Shown in pieces: positions 43,925 to 55,919 of a stretch of 64,000 nucleotides of DNA (positions are counted from its first letter, which is position 1; every line of letters starts with the position of its first letter). Below the pieces are notes generated by a model, which had not been told where the DNA came from, made no database searches, and saw only the letters and a program-made list of their open reading frames with translations. Source of the DNA: Fragum whitleyi (Eukaryota; Mollusca; Bivalvia; Cardiida; Cardiidae); NCBI GenBank assembly GCA_948146395.1, contig OX411547.1, positions 56,933,066 to 56,997,065 on the forward strand, in the 5' to 3' direction. A program made the translations under genes and the position numbers.

Positions 43925-44045
43925 CTTTAAGTCCAAACGATGCAAACTGTTTGCCAATTTAACCCCGCTTTGCACGTTAGTGTACGTGCAAAGCGGGGTA
44001 TAATTGGCAATCATTTTTTCCCGTTTTGTCTAACTGAACGCAAGG
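43925..44045. mobile_element. Hairpin family H
   Basis: CGATGCAAACTGTTTGCCAA TTTAACCCCGCTTTGCACG, then GTGCAAAGCGGGGTATAATT GGCAA, with loop TTAGTGTAC. Outer arms are shorter than in other copies. Confidence 0.75.
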
Positions 44046-44059
44046 CAGCCAAAAGCTCT

Positions 44060-44540
44060 TATTTAAATGTTTAAAACAACAGTAAGAAAAAAGAAGAGAG
44101 AGAATATATCGAGGGAGTATCGAAAAACTTTTGTAAGTGCCTATTAAGGTATAGGCATGTAGTGTTAGAAGGTTCAGCTACACCCCTCCCCCTCCTGAGA
44201 TTAGCAAAGTTACATAACGCAAGATAAGTATAAAACATTATTTGCAAATATTGAACAGGTACAATACTTTTCAAGAAAAGAAGAGGACCATGAAAAATGT
44301 GGATGTCAAGGTTCGGCTTTCGGATGCTGGATTTTAAATGAAATGCCAGATTTCAACAAACAAAAATTTCAGAGTTATCTTCTTTCAGCGAATTTTTATT
44401 CTCTTTACATCTTCACGAGTCAAGGGGTATCGAAACGATAGCTTCTTCTCGAATAAGATAAGTAAAACGCTCGTAACCCTTGGCTCGACAAGATATTCTC
44501 TTTATAGCAAACAAATATTCAAAGCTTCAAGTGATAGCCG
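44060..44540. other. No gene seen
   Basis: TAAGTGCCTATTAAGGTATA GGCA near 44134 resembles the mini-palindrome inserted in the SINE at 46262. Otherwise unremarkable. Confidence 0.3.
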
Positions 44541-44544
44541 ACAA

Positions 44545-44890
44545 TTAATGTTATCGCGAAATTTACTCCAATTCCTTTCAAAAACATTCTAAATCACTCA
44601 CTCAGCAATTCATTCATTCATTCATTCATTCATTCATTCATTCATTCATTCATTCATTCATTCATTCCAAACACTAAGTCAAACCATTAAAAAACGCTCA
44701 AAATCAGTAAACAAGATGAATTCAACAACTACATTCAATATGAAAAATCGATTTCACTAACTTAGTTGAATTTTAGAAGCGCTTGATAAGTTCGTGGAGC
44801 TTTGAATTATAAAATCTTGTATGCAATTATTTCGTTATGAAATCATACCAATATAATCCAGCTTGTCAATTTCACGATGTTCTTAACTAT
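44545..44890 (+). mobile_element. MITE family B with (CATT)n expansion
   Basis: The usual ATTCATTC segment has expanded into about 15 CATT units at 44608-44668. The right end is CTTGTCAATTTCACGATGTT C. The central palindrome is missing. Confidence 0.75.
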
Positions 44891-44899
44891 ACCAGATAT

Positions 44900-45480
44900 C
44901 AAAAGTTGGACAGCAACAACGACGAGGAGGAGGGAAGGGAGGGGGTGGGGTGGGGGTTATAGCGATACCCCAGGATTTAGACAATCTTAAAAGAGAGGCG
45001 GTATTAAGTATGATTCGTATACATGTATGTATAACAAATATATTAAATGCGTCAAATTATTTAAGGATGTACAAATCGGCATATTCCTTAACCAATTGTC
45101 TAAAAGAGTGCGTCAAAATTAGCCGGCCATTCATTGATAAAATAATTGTTCTTTATTAAATCACAAATAATATGTTAAAATATTTCAAATGCGAAGTGTC
45201 CGTTAAAAAGTTAGTTTCAGTGTACTCGTAAATCACTTAAAGGCGATGAAAAGAATATTTCAAATCATGGCGACGTGAAACTTGAACCCTAATTACACTG
45301 TATCAAAACGCGGAGCGCATTCATACATAGAGTGATTAAGTTTTTAGTTTCATACATGTACCCGAACTAGTTAAAATCATTCTCTTCCTATTTCTTAATT
45401 TGATTTCAAGAGGCATAAAAAATGTGATGATTTCTCCATTATCAGGCAGAATACAGAAAAGGTGGGTACTCATTATTGTA
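44900..45480. other. No gene seen
   Basis: GAGGAGGGAAGGGAGGGGGT purine run at about 44925-44960; the rest is AT-rich and unplaced. Confidence 0.3.
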
Positions 45481-45484
45481 ACAG

Positions 45485-45905
45485 TTACGAACATAGTGAA
45501 TGGACACGATGAATGATTTTGGAATAAATTTTGGAATAAAATAAAATGAGTGTGTGGTTCGAGTTATGGTTGAAATTCAAGTGAGGTAGTCACATATTGC
45601 TATCTTTTTCAAGATGAATAAAATTAATGACATGATATTTGTTACCTCCCTTTAATAAATCACACACAAATTTCTGTTTGTGTGTCTTCGTGGACCAATC
45701 AGACATTTTGAAATTAACATCAGCAAAGATCGTAGAATAATTGATTTATTTGAATTAAATATTGATCGAATTGAACGATTTCGAAATGATTTCGGAGGGG
45801 TTTTAACCGATTTGAGTGAGTGTTTGAAATGAATAAATGGAGCGCTGATTGACTGATATTGAATGGTTTTGATCGCAGCAAGTGTCAATTACGCGATGTT
45901 TTTAA
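45485..45905 (-). mobile_element. MITE family B copy
   Basis: From GAACATAGTGAATGGACACG to GTGTCAATTACGCGATGTTT TTAA. The central palindrome is decayed. Confidence 0.75.
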
Positions 45906-46074
45906 GGGTATATGTGGAAGTAAACTATTTTTTTATCGCACCAGGAAGCACGAAACTTGATGGACACAACAACAAAAAACTCTTTTTTTCATGAACCGGT
46001 ACACATTGTACAACCTGGACAGCCAAACAGTATGTTTAGACTATTTGCAGAAAACAACCTTATTTTGCTTCTGT

Positions 46075-46425
46075 TTGTTTGACTGGTATTGAACACCGCT
46101 TTTAACAATTTTTCGGTCATATCGCAGCAGCTTGGGGACCTATCAATATATCCCTTGTGTTTCTAGCACCAGTCTACCATTTCATCCACCCCAAGTCCCA
46201 TTTAATTCCTCACGTAGAACAACGATTATCAGATTATTTGTGGTGTCAGCGCAAAACTATTGTAAGTGCCTATAATTATATAGGCACTTACAATAGTATT
46301 GCACTGAACTCTCGAAATATCGGAAAGGATGTTTGTCGCAGTCAGGAACCGAACCCGGGATAATTTTAAATATTATCCTGCGCTCTACCAACTGCGCTAT
46401 GACAGTGGCTCGCTGATAACCTCCA
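46075..46425 (-). repeat. SINE-1 copy with a palindrome inserted
   Basis: Minus-strand head CATAGCGCAGTTGGTAGAGC G and GGGTTCGGTTCC. The body matches 27115-27425 and 50392-50690, interrupted at 46258-46300 by TATTGTAAGTGCCTATAATT A and its inverse. Confidence 0.75.
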
Positions 46426-46539
46426 ATGGATATTGAAATGGCTGATCAAACGACGCGGGCGTACAAGCTTATTCTGAGTCTAGAGTTAGCACATAAATGA
46501 AATCTTTGAAATGCTACACCAAAAAATCCGTTAAATAAA

Positions 46540-46740
46540 TATTTGAGAAAAGATTGGACCAAGCGAATGTTGCATTTTAAAAAATTCTTTTAGAGTGAGG
46601 TAGAATGATAATTCTAGTGTCAGAAAATAAGCCCGAAAACTTAAACGTTTCGCCTTTAACCGCAGTCTAAATGGGGACTAAACAAAATGTACTAAACATC
46701 TAGATAGTTCCTTTTCGCCTGACGGGGCGCGTATTTGGAA
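46540..46740. mobile_element. MITE family F, diverged copy
   Basis: TAAATATTTGAGAAAAGATT GGACC, GAATGATAATTCTAGTGTCA GAAAATAAGC and AGTTCCTTTTCGCCTGACGG. Confidence 0.55.
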
Positions 46741-46930
46741 TCGTCAGATGAACCTCGGACAATTAAGATTTTGATCTTATCTTATTACGTTTAAACTTCA
46801 GAAATATTTTATCCAGTCAATTTCATCGCCGTAGTGACCCCTTGCTAGTATAACATGAATCAATTATCATTCATCCGCAAAAATGATATTAACCCTTAAA
46901 CCCCGTGTATACAATGGTATAGTGGTAATG

Positions 46931-47164
<234 letters not shown>

Positions 47165-47604
47165 GGGGGTGGTGGGGGGTCTTCAAATGTCGAAACTTAA
47201 GCTTGACCAAGCTGTAGTTTCGACGTGTTGCTCGCCCTTTAAATTTGACGACCTTAAAACCACATCTTGACAATTTCGAAAATGGGGTCCGAATCCCCGT
47301 CCTCACCATTAGATATGCGAATGCGGAGAAAAACGTTAGTATCAGACGAGCTCAGTTGATAAACAAATGTACAGATATGAAGGGGAAAAGCCAGTCTTTA
47401 GAATGTTTCTCAATTAAACCATATGTCAGCCGTACTTGCTAGATTTCGTCTCGATTTGACGATTACTATGAGCACCAACATCATAGGTTTTTACTATTAT
47501 GTTTGAACAAATTTGATCAAAAAAAAAAAAAAAAAACTCTACCAGTAACTTTTATAGTACATTCGCTTTCACCGGGTTGGCCAAACTACAGTAAAAAGCA
47601 GCAT

Positions 47605-47970
47605 GAAAATGACACTCACTGCGATCAAAACCATTCAATATCACCCGCTCAGCGCTCTATTCATTCATTCAAAACATTCATTTAAATCGAGAAAAAGCGA
47701 TCCGAAATCAGTAAAAAACATTTCGAAATCATTCTAATCGATTAAAATCTAATTCAAATCGATCAAATTATTCCACGATGTAATTGACTGGTAAGAAAAT
47801 TACGTGTAATTTATTACAGGGATGTAATAAATATCGCTAATTTGGTTCATCTGGAATAAAATTAGCAATATTGGATTACTTCATTTGAATTTCACTAATA
47901 ATTCGCTCCACACATTCATTCAATTTCATTCAAGAACCATTCATCGTGTCAGTTTCGCGATGTTCCTAAC
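47605..47970 (+). mobile_element. MITE family B copy
   Basis: CTCACTGCGATCAAAACCAT TC at the left. Palindrome CGCTAATTTGGTTCATCTGG AATAAAATTAGC. Right end CGTGTCAGTTTCGCGATGTT CCTAAC. Confidence 0.75.
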
Positions 47971-47974
47971 TTGA

Positions 47975-48460
47975 TCAAGCTGATTGTCTTTTACTTTATA
48001 TAGCCATGGCAGGGACGACGTTGGAGTGATGAAATTGATGAAATTGATGAAATTGATGTTCGCTATCGTCTCCCATTGAAATTCCACCATATGAATAATT
48101 CTGAAAGTTTGAAACGTGTTTTTAAGTTGGAATGCGGAGCAATTCCAACTTAGATTTAACAAAACCGCAAAATGAACACAAGATAATTTCTTTTCGGGTT
48201 TTTTGATAACACATATCACGTGAACAGGATGTGAATACACTCCGGCCTATTTTGTATATCTCAACTTGACACAGACATACAGTCTATTTCATCAAGAAGT
48301 AATAATATTGAACTATTACACAACTATCACTTCATTTAAATTATTAACACGCTAATTTATGTTTTAAACGAAATTTATTGAAACTTGCGTACGAAATTAC
48401 TAGTAGCAAATGTTTGCATTACTATATTTGGACATCATGTGATAAGTCAAGTAAATAAAG
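47975..48460. other. No gene seen
   Basis: A GAAATTGAT triplet repeat at about 48027-48055; otherwise no feature. Confidence 0.3.
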
Positions 48461-48477
48461 TAAGCTATTGACAACAG

Positions 48478-48610
48478 CACTGTCCAATCTTGTGATCTGC
48501 TTGTTTGGTAAAACGCGACCTGGTTTTCGTAGAATTGTGGCGATAGCGCAAGCCAATCACGTGATCTGCTTATTTGGTAACGTCGCGACCTGTTTTTCGT
48601 AGAATTATTT
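48478..48610. repeat. Two-unit direct repeat of about 70 bp
   Basis: GTGATCTGCTTGTTTGGTAA AACGCGACCTGGTTTTCGTA GAATT is followed by GTGATCTGCTTATTTGGTAA CGTCGCGACCTGTTTTTCGT AGAATT. The second copy begins about 70 bases after the first. Confidence 0.75.
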
Positions 48611-48867
48611 TATAGATTAGTTTCTCTTTCTGAACGAACTTTTTACACACTTCAACAAAATATCGTAGTTGAAATGTTTTTTTTTATCTAATTGTTTCGT
48701 AAACCATTATAAGAAACGCGCAAAATTTGCAGATAATTTTTTGTATTAACAATCCGATCAAGCAAATATTCTCTTTTTATTACTTCTCTTAAAAAATGGA
48801 ACCCAATTTCCAAATCGAGCGACAATATCACTTGATGGTGGACGCAGCATGGATCGATGAATGTATA

Positions 48868-48966
48868 GATCCTCAAGTTTAAGTGATAGATCAAAGGCCA
48901 ATTTTGTCTATACCTGTATAGACAAAATTTACCTTTGATCACTCACTCTAAATTGCGGGTCTATAG
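48868..48966. mobile_element. Hairpin family P
   Basis: Same arms and CTATACCTGTATAG tip as at 43250; outer ends ATAGATCCTCAAGTTTAAGT and TAAATTGCGGGTCTATA. Confidence 0.85.
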
Positions 48967-49354
48967 GCAAACATTTATCTTCTCTTTCTGCTTTTGTCCA
49001 ACACCTTAAAATTGCTTAGACATAAATTCATTTGTGCAAAAATACGCACGTGCGCAATCCTTTAAATATCATTGAAGATTATCACAAGTTAATTACAGCC
49101 TTTGTGTTTATCAAATATCTGAACGAGTTTACAAACCCCACGTGTTTTGCCTTCAGAGGCCACGTTCAAGAAAGGTCCTGCGACCGAAATATGATCCTAT
49201 CGCAATCGTATGATTGAAATTGGCTTTCAGGAAACATTTTTGGCTTTCAAAAAACATGTATAGTTTAATTTACGCATAAATTTGCGTTATCTAAAGGCTA
49301 GTCTTGAATTTTGCGATTTTGACAGTGCAGGCATATTATTTTCTCGGATTTCAT

Positions 49355-49945
49355 TTTTATACGCAGCTGGAGGCGGTCGTATATTGGTATCATCTTTTCC
49401 GTCTGTCCGTCCGTCCGTACGTACGTCCAATTTTCTTGTTAGCACAACTCCTCCAAAATTTCTTGTTGGATTTGGATAAAATTAAGTCACAGTTTGGTGA
49501 ATTTAAGCCGCGTCATGGAAAATGAGCCTTCATGTAAAAATAAAATCTTGACAACTTCTCCCTCATTTATGGATCGATTTGGATGAAACTTTCACAGAAA
49601 GTTCCTAGTCACCTGACCTAGTGTCTATTGTCACGGTTTGGTGAATATTGTCGTGTCATGGAAAAAGAGGCCTTCATTTGAAAAATCTTGTGAACGCAAC
49701 TCCTCCTCCATTTATGGACCGATTCGGATGAAACTTTAAATTTACAAAATGTTCCTAGTCATCTGACCTAGCGCATATTTTAACGCGGTTTGGTGAATTT
49801 TTTAGTCAAAAGTCGAGACAAATTATGTGATCACCTGGGCGGGAGGCTTCAGCTTCGTAAGTGGCTTGATGTCATGGTATCTTGAACGCATTCCAACTTA
49901 TCAGTACTTTCAGTACTTTGATTTTTCAAAGGGAAGTTTGTGAAG
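49355..49945 (+). mobile_element. HINE-5: tandem-core element
   Basis: TCCGTCTGTCCGTCCGTCCG run, then about two and a half units of roughly 155 bp marked by AACTCCTCC, GGATCGATTTGGATGAAACT TTCACAGAAAGTTCCTAGTC and GGTTTGGTGAATTT. The end region (ATGTGATCACCTGGGCGGGA GGCTTC ... GCATTCCAACTTATCAGTAC TTTCAGTACTTTG) recurs inverted at 63265-63400. Confidence 0.65.
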
Positions 49946-49952
49946 TACAGTA

Positions 49953-50298
49953 AAACTTGTGTTAACCGAACACTTAGGCGACTACCAAAAAGCGGTCGTT
50001 TACGGGAAAGGTCGCTTAATGCAAAAAATCATTATATATTTGACAGATCATTTTGATAGCATTTATAGATTGTCGGTCAAGTCTTCCTGAATCCTATGAT
50101 GTTCGAACCCATTAGAATCGTCTTGTTAGCACGATTCTAATAGGCTTCAACAACATAAGATTCAATGATAACCATTTTTCGTTAAGAATGTCGTCTTTTG
50201 CTAGGAAATGCTTACCGTGAAGGGACTTTTTATGGTGGTCGCTTAATAAAATTGGTCGCTTAATAGACGTGGCCGCATAAGCAATGTCGACTGTATCT
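49953..50298. mobile_element. TIR element with GGTCGCTTAA arms
   Basis: TACAGTAAAACTTGTGTTAA at the left and GTCGACTGTA at the right. CGGTCGTTTACGGGAAAGGT CGCTTAATG is mirrored by GGTCGCTTAATAAAATTGGT CGCTTAATAG. A small palindrome (TTAGAATCGT...ACGATTCTAA) is at about 50110-50137. Confidence 0.5.
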
Positions 50299-50391
50299 AC
50301 ATCAGCAGAGGCGTAGCTTGGTGAGATTAAAATGCCTTGAAGTAGAATGAATAAATGCGAGAGCAAAGCGCCGACTCTGTAAAGTTGGATT

Positions 50392-50690
50392 TGATTTGAT
50401 GTTAATTGGGGTTTTACGTCGCTTTCAACAATCTCTCAGTTATATCGCGACGACTGGAGCACCTAACGATGGATTCTTGGTATTTCTCACACCAGTACTA
50501 CCACCACATCCCTTTCCTAGCCTCAAGTTGCTATTCCACATAGGTTTACGATTATCTACCCATTGGTGGAAGACAAATGTCGGAGAGGATAAGTGCCGCG
50601 GCCGGGGATCGAACCCGTGCGAATATAGACCCCTGGATTAGAAGTCAGGCGCGCTACCAACTGCGCTATTGCCGCGGATGTAAAGTTGGA
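50392..50690 (-). repeat. SINE-1 copy with intact tRNA-like head
   Basis: Minus-strand head (50682 down to about 50598): CCGCGGCAATAGCGCAGTTG GTAGCGCG, then GGGTTCGATCCCCGGCCGCG G. The first seven bases (CCGCGGC) pair perfectly with GCCGCGG at the end, so the acceptor stem is intact. The anticodon arm would read GACTTCTAATC. The roughly 200-base body past the head marks a SINE. Confidence 0.8.
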
Positions 50691-50699
50691 ACCTAGCTG

Positions 50700-51020
50700 C
50701 AATATACAACGACCCCCCCCCCTCCTGGGCATTGCGCCAGCCAATCAGAATTGGGGCTACGTTTCCCCCTGTATGTGAGATATGGGGTTTCTCCTAAGTG
50801 AGTATCTTCTTTTCCTTAATTAAAAATTAGCTGGTCTTATATTCAAAAGTATAAAATATTTTCTATATCCCTATATATCTCCCCAGCTATTTAAAGACCC
50901 CCCTTCTCAATCTCTTCTTTTTGACGAGGCCATATGCACGTAATATCAGCGTTTTTGAGTGCAGATTTCTTTGTCGCGTAGCGTCATGCGGCTTTTTTAT
51001 CGCGTGCTTTCCTTACCAAA
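50700..51020. other. No gene seen
   Basis: C run at 50711-50722; nothing else recognised. Confidence 0.3.
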
Positions 51021-51027
51021 TACAGCT

Positions 51028-51250
51028 AATATCACCGTGAGATTGACAAGCGAATGATTTTGTAACGGATATGAATGAGTGGGGGCGAGTGAGTTTTGAG
51101 TGAAATTAAATGGAGGTAATCAAATACCGCTAATTTTGGTCAGGACGAACACAATTAGTGATATAAAGTAACTTCCTTAATAAAATTTGCATATGAAGAG
51201 CTTCCTAGTTCTTCAAGAACCAATCAGGTGCTTTTAATTTCAATTGACGT
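51028..51250 (-). mobile_element. MITE family B, partial
   Basis: ATCACCGTGAGATTGACAAG at the left, the palindrome region around CGCTAATTTTGGTCAGGACG, ending near AACCAATCAGGTGCTTTTAA where the other half is missing. Confidence 0.65.
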
Positions 51251-51259
51251 TACGCAAGA

Positions 51260-52305
51260 TACTGGTGACCCTTTGCGTTACAAATAGTTTCGACGTCGAC
51301 GTAAATATAACGTTCCGCTTTAACTAAACCATCTTCACGCCAAGATTTGCAAACTATATATATATATGTGTGTTCTTTAATTGAAACACTGTTAACCTTT
51401 GCCAAGATTCAAATACAAAAATATGTTTGTATTTTTTTTACACAAAAAGAACACGAATTTCTGAAGATTCCGGCGCAGATTCAATGATATAATGTATAGT
51501 AGGTTTGGTTCGGTGTGATTTTGAAATACTCATTCAAAGAAAAGATATACGGGCAATATAAAATATTTATAAAAGATTTTGTTTTACAAGTAAGTGTATT
51601 TTCAGATTATTGAATAAAACTTATTATTTAAATTAAGCACTTTCATTTAAGATTTATAAGATGATTCCGAAGAAATCGTGTTAATCTGAACCAATCAATC
51701 TCTCCACTGTAGAAATCTTACTTTGAAAATAATATGATATTTTAGTTCTTTTGTTATTCAGTTCGATAAAATGTTTTCTGTTTAGGATGTTCTCAAACAG
51801 ATCAGATAATGAGTTTCATGTGTTTTTCATTTATTTATTTATTCTATTTTTTTTTTCATTTTGCTTTTATTTTATTTCATATTGATTGAAGTTTGAATCT
51901 CCATCTTCTTTTCTATGTAAATTGTATTGTGCGTTAATTTGGAGCACTTATTATTTTTATTATTATTATAATCGAATGAAATACAAAAACTAATCAAATC
52001 AAGCATGTGAAACGTGAATACATTTAATCATATTTATTCTGCTATTGCTTAGTAGCGGGGAAAAATCAACGTCACGTTCTGAAAAATAACGTAGGTGCGA
52101 CATTTTTGGGTGACTTTTGTATTTATCAATAAAATCATTACTATTAGGCCGAGAATTGAAACAATCATATCTTTGTGAACAGAAACGAAAATGTATTTTT
52201 CAATAGAAACTTTAATTCAATGTAATTACATCAGTAAAATCGCGATTTTTTCCTATTTTTTTTTTTTTTTTTAATGTAGTTGTTGATTTTATCTTTTTTA
52301 GTAGA
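51260..52305. other. No gene seen; AT-rich
   Basis: Homopolymer T runs (about 51849-51858, 52257-52271) and ATATAT at 51357. No supported exon. Confidence 0.35.
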
Positions 52306-52309
52306 AAAA

Positions 52310-52425
52310 GAGATATAAGAGTTGCGCGAAAACCCTTAACCATAGCTCTACATGTACTCCGATGCCGGCGCCCGGTAGACCGGAATAGCCTCTCCTATTC
52401 CACGAATAGTCGAGCCATTAAATTA
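52310..52425 (+). repeat. HINE-2 3' end fragment
   Basis: GCGCCCGGTAGACCGGAATA GCCTCTCCTATTCCACGAAT AGTCGAGCC matches the 3' ends at 9362 and 18562. Confidence 0.7.
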
Positions 52426-52429
52426 AGAA

Positions 52430-53040
52430 AATAATTACCATACCTTAATCATGTCGACATTTATAACCATCCGGACTCTCTACATAAATTTGTGTATTGA
52501 GGCCGTATCTTGTTGCATTAGTTCACGGTTGTATGGAGTTCAATAGAATTACTAAATCTTTTGTACGATATTGTAAACTGACGGGGGATCGTCCACTCGA
52601 AGTGGGATAAACACTCGCTTTTTATTTTTAACAAAATTGAAATGTTTTGAATGTTTTTGACACTGATTGTTCAATCTTAAAATCCATGTCTATGTGATTT
52701 TTATCGTGATGTTTAGCGTGATGTCTACTTGTCAAGGAATTTGTTGGATGTAACTCATGTTGGAGGTTTTTGAATGTCGTACCTCCGGAAACGATTTAAC
52801 CTTATTTACGGTAAGACGTCGAATAACACTTTTATTTATTTTCATCGTTCAATGCTAGTTTTTTCTTTATTCTGTAATATTATTATATTTTTTTTTCTTC
52901 TTCTTTCTAGGCTACTTTCAAAAGTAGCATTTTTGTTGTTTGATCTATGAGTCACATACCACACCATGAGATGGCTTCATGTTCCGGAGCATGTTCCGAA
53001 ATTTAGTTCCGCTATTTTCGGGAAAAAAAAGACGCGCTAT
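52430..53040. other. No gene seen
   Basis: No exon or placed repeat. Confidence 0.3.
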
Positions 53041-53044
53041 ACAT

Positions 53045-53450
53045 CAATCGGGAACCTTCGGCGATTCTACGGAATAGACCTCGGGAATAATACGGGCGCT
53101 GCCATGAAAGCGCGTCATTTCGCGCGTGGGTTTATATGACGTCACAAACATCAATAATCCTTCTAAGGATGACGATGCATATATACAAAAATCAAAGAAA
53201 GGCTAAAAATGGCCATATTATAATTCAATAACAAAACGCAGTATGTTACTGCGTTTTGTTATTCAAATATAATATGCCCGAAATTTCAGGACATATGATC
53301 GGAAAGAATTAACAAATTGTGATTTTCTTCACGCGTTTTAAATAACCGAAGTACCACCAGAAACCGAATTACCTTAAAAATGACCCAAAATTACTTCACT
53401 TACGTCCGAGGTACTCTCCAGTCTACGGAAAAGTCCGAGCGATGTTCCGA
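53045..53450 (+). mobile_element. MITE family E copy (first of an inverted pair)
   Basis: TCGGGAACCTTCGGCGATTC TACGG at the start and AAGTCCGAGCGATGTTCCGA A at the end; central AAAACGCAGTATGTTACTGC palindrome. Confidence 0.8.
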
Positions 53451-53507
53451 ATGGCTATACATACCCCTGTCGCCGTCTTCCATATCGTTGTATTCGTCGA
53501 CGTTATT

Positions 53508-53895
53508 CTGAACTTTGCTCGGACTTTTCCGTAAAACTAGAAAGTACCTCGGACGTCTGTATAAGAATTTTTTGTCATTTTTTAGGTTATCAGGCTTCTG
53601 GTGGTACTTATTTAATAAACTTGACGAATTTGGAAAATAGCATTTTGTTCATTATTTCCGATCGTCTGTGGAGACTTTTTGGGCATGTTTCAATTTGATT
53701 ACGTTTTGTTATCAAAATATAATGTGCCTACTATCATTCTTTCGTTAGTTTTGTTTTTGCAACGTTATCCTTAGCGGGATGGTTAAAAATTGTGACGTCC
53801 TATTAACTCACGCGCGAAATGACGCGCTTTAATGGACCCACCCTTAACCTTTTCGATGTCTATTTCGTAGAATCGCCGAAGGTTCCCGATTCAAA
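53508..53895 (-). mobile_element. MITE family E copy (second of an inverted pair)
   Basis: It starts GAACTTTGCTCGGACTTTTC CG and ends GTAGAATCGCCGAAGGTTCC CGA, the mirror of the copy 58 bases to the left. The central palindrome is partly lost. Confidence 0.8.
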
Positions 53896-53899
53896 GACT

Positions 53900-54240
53900 T
53901 ACATTCGGGAATTTCCGGCATTTACTCGAAACTTGGTACTCACGTTCATTTTCGAAATGATATCAATTTTCATCCCCGCCCACAAAGTCTTGAATTCGTC
54001 GATCAAAAGAACGAGGCTTAAACAATTATTCATACTTTCATGAAAAGCTTTAAAACCGAGCCCTAAGTTGTAATTTCAATAATGTCTAAAATATGGTGAA
54101 TTATTATTATCAATATTATTATTTGTTTTTTTCTTTTATATTAAAGTTAAGAAATGAAGAGAAAATCATTGTTTGCGTACATATTGTACATATTTTTGAA
54201 GTTAGGTTTTTCGTTTTATACACAAATACAAAACAAAATC
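53900..54240. other. No gene seen
   Basis: TTATTATTATCAATATTATT run at about 54101-54123; otherwise unplaced. Confidence 0.3.
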
Positions 54241-54244
54241 AGAT

Positions 54245-54478
54245 TCTCCTTTTCTGTTTAATCCCTGTCTTTTACGTGCCTGTGATTTTATGATTGAGAA
54301 AACATTGTGAAAAAAGAAGAAATTGCTTCTGACAAGCACTTTCTTCTTTTTCCACACTATTTCTACCCTATTGAATGGTTATTTTTCAAATTAAATCCAC
54401 TTTAAATTTTCGTCTGCAAATCCTTCGAATTTAGACAGGTCCAATATTTTGTAAAACAGGAAAGAGTTAAGTCAACCT
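54245..54478 (-). mobile_element. MITE family G, inverse copy
   Basis: AATCCCTGTCTTTTACGTGC CTGTGATTTTATGATTGAGA at the left and TTTTGTAAAACAGGAAAGAG TTAA at the right; central hairpin GAAATTGCTTCTGACAAGCA. Confidence 0.7.
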
Positions 54479-54484
54479 AATTGA

Positions 54485-54930
54485 TACTTTTGCCGATAGT
54501 GTGCGGGCGATATACATAAAGTCCAACAAACTTAACCCAGGATATGTGAATATGCAATAACCCCACTTCATGAATATTTTCCTACACCGTTCAACTAACT
54601 GGAATATCCGACGAAAACTAATTCGTCCCTCGTTAAGATGGGTGGACTATAAATGTATAATTTAGTTTTGTTGTCATTCAAATAGATAATATCAGAAACC
54701 CTATAAATAAGAATTTCTTGATAGTACTATTAAATAACGGCCGACCCATCCATGGACATTCAATATGCATTGAGAGTCCCTGGGTCATCTTTTCATTATT
54801 AAGGGTTGACTCCCGAACGTTTACCGCTCACAAAACCTCTAAAGAATTTATATCAATCATATGCAAAGCTGTATGTTTACACTTGTATTTAAGCCTATTT
54901 CCTAAATATGCGCTCTTCTCATGTATATTT
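54485..54930. other. No gene seen
   Basis: The frame at 54718-54942 has no recognisable domain. Confidence 0.3.
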
Positions 54931-54934
54931 AGAC

Positions 54935-55200
54935 ATGGGTGACCCGTCAAGCAAAAAAAGTCAATCTGGGTAGCGCGAAAAGTTTTGATCTTGGCCAGAC
55001 TGCGCCGCGCAGTCCGCGCAAGGTCGAAACCAATCGCACTTGACTCAATTTAAGAATCAGGAATGACCAGTCTTCATTCATGTGGAGGGTTTTTTAAAGT
55101 GCTACCTCTGGTTGACCCGTCCTGGAACCAATCGCATTTTCAACTAGTTATTTTATGGAGTTACTTCACTGTCTTTTTTCATGTGAGGAGTAAAACTTAT
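54935..55200. mobile_element. MITE family F copy
   Basis: GGTGACCCGTCAAGCAAAAA AAGT, CTGGGTAGCGCGAAAAGTTT and GAATGACCAGTCTTCATTCA. The right end is eroded. Confidence 0.6.
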
Positions 55201-55209
55201 ACATCTTTT

Positions 55210-55660
55210 TATATATATCTACATATTTACAGGATTAGATTTTAATACATTCATTACAAAGCGGACATAGATCGGATTTTATATTCGTAAAAAGGCAGAT
55301 AATGAAACCCACTGTTGTATTTGCATGTAGTAATCCTTAATTTTCGTAAAATTTCAAGCACACACTTGACAATTTTAAAAGTTTCTAGTTTAACTCCGAG
55401 TGAAAACTCAAATTAGCCCGTCAGTCAGTCTGGTCATAGCATGCGTTTGAGCTCTTGACATATTTAACGAGTCTCATTTTTATTGTTTAGTAAAAATAGA
55501 TATTGCAGTATATGGTAAAACTGTTGTGGAAAAACGCCGTAAAAAGCGGATTATCTCAATTAGTGAATTTTCTCCCAATAACAGGCCTGATAGACCATTC
55601 GAGTTCTAAAGTAGGTCAATTATTTTAAGCTTCGACTCAATCTTTAACAAAGTAAGAGCT
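55210..55660. other. No gene seen
   Basis: No exon or placed repeat. Confidence 0.3.
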
Positions 55661-55663
55661 TAA

Positions 55664-55915
55664 TTCCCTGTCATGCTGGGCGAGAATCTTGGTAAAATTG
55701 GATTAAAACCAAAGCACTGAAAGCACTTGATGCACTACCTGTAAGTGATTATATTTTCGTTTGTATTTTTTTTTTTTTTAACATTTCTGGCTTAAAAAGG
55801 GAATCAAGTGGTATTTACAAAGACCAGGCTGCACATTTGTGCAGGCTGATCATTGTTTATACCTACCTGCCAAAGCAGGAATATTTCGGGTTATACATGA
55901 CAAGGGTAAACAAAG
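55664..55915. mobile_element. MITE with CCTTGTCATG-type termini
   Basis: AATTCCCTGTCATGCTGGGC at the left and ATACATGACAAGGGTAAAC at the right; it contains CAGGCTGCACATTTGTGCAG. Relative of 6662-6876. Confidence 0.6.
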
Positions 55916-55919
55916 TAGT

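Noticed and set aside
47305..47310. ATG/GTGAG on the minus strand as a first exon for gene 2
   Set aside because: It sits next to a GGTCCGAATCCCC stretch that looks tRNA/SINE-derived, and the candidate at 41503-41538 is nearer and has real coding length.
50598..50682. tRNA gene on the minus strand
   Set aside because: A and B boxes and the acceptor stem are good, but a 200-base SINE body shared with two other copies follows directly.
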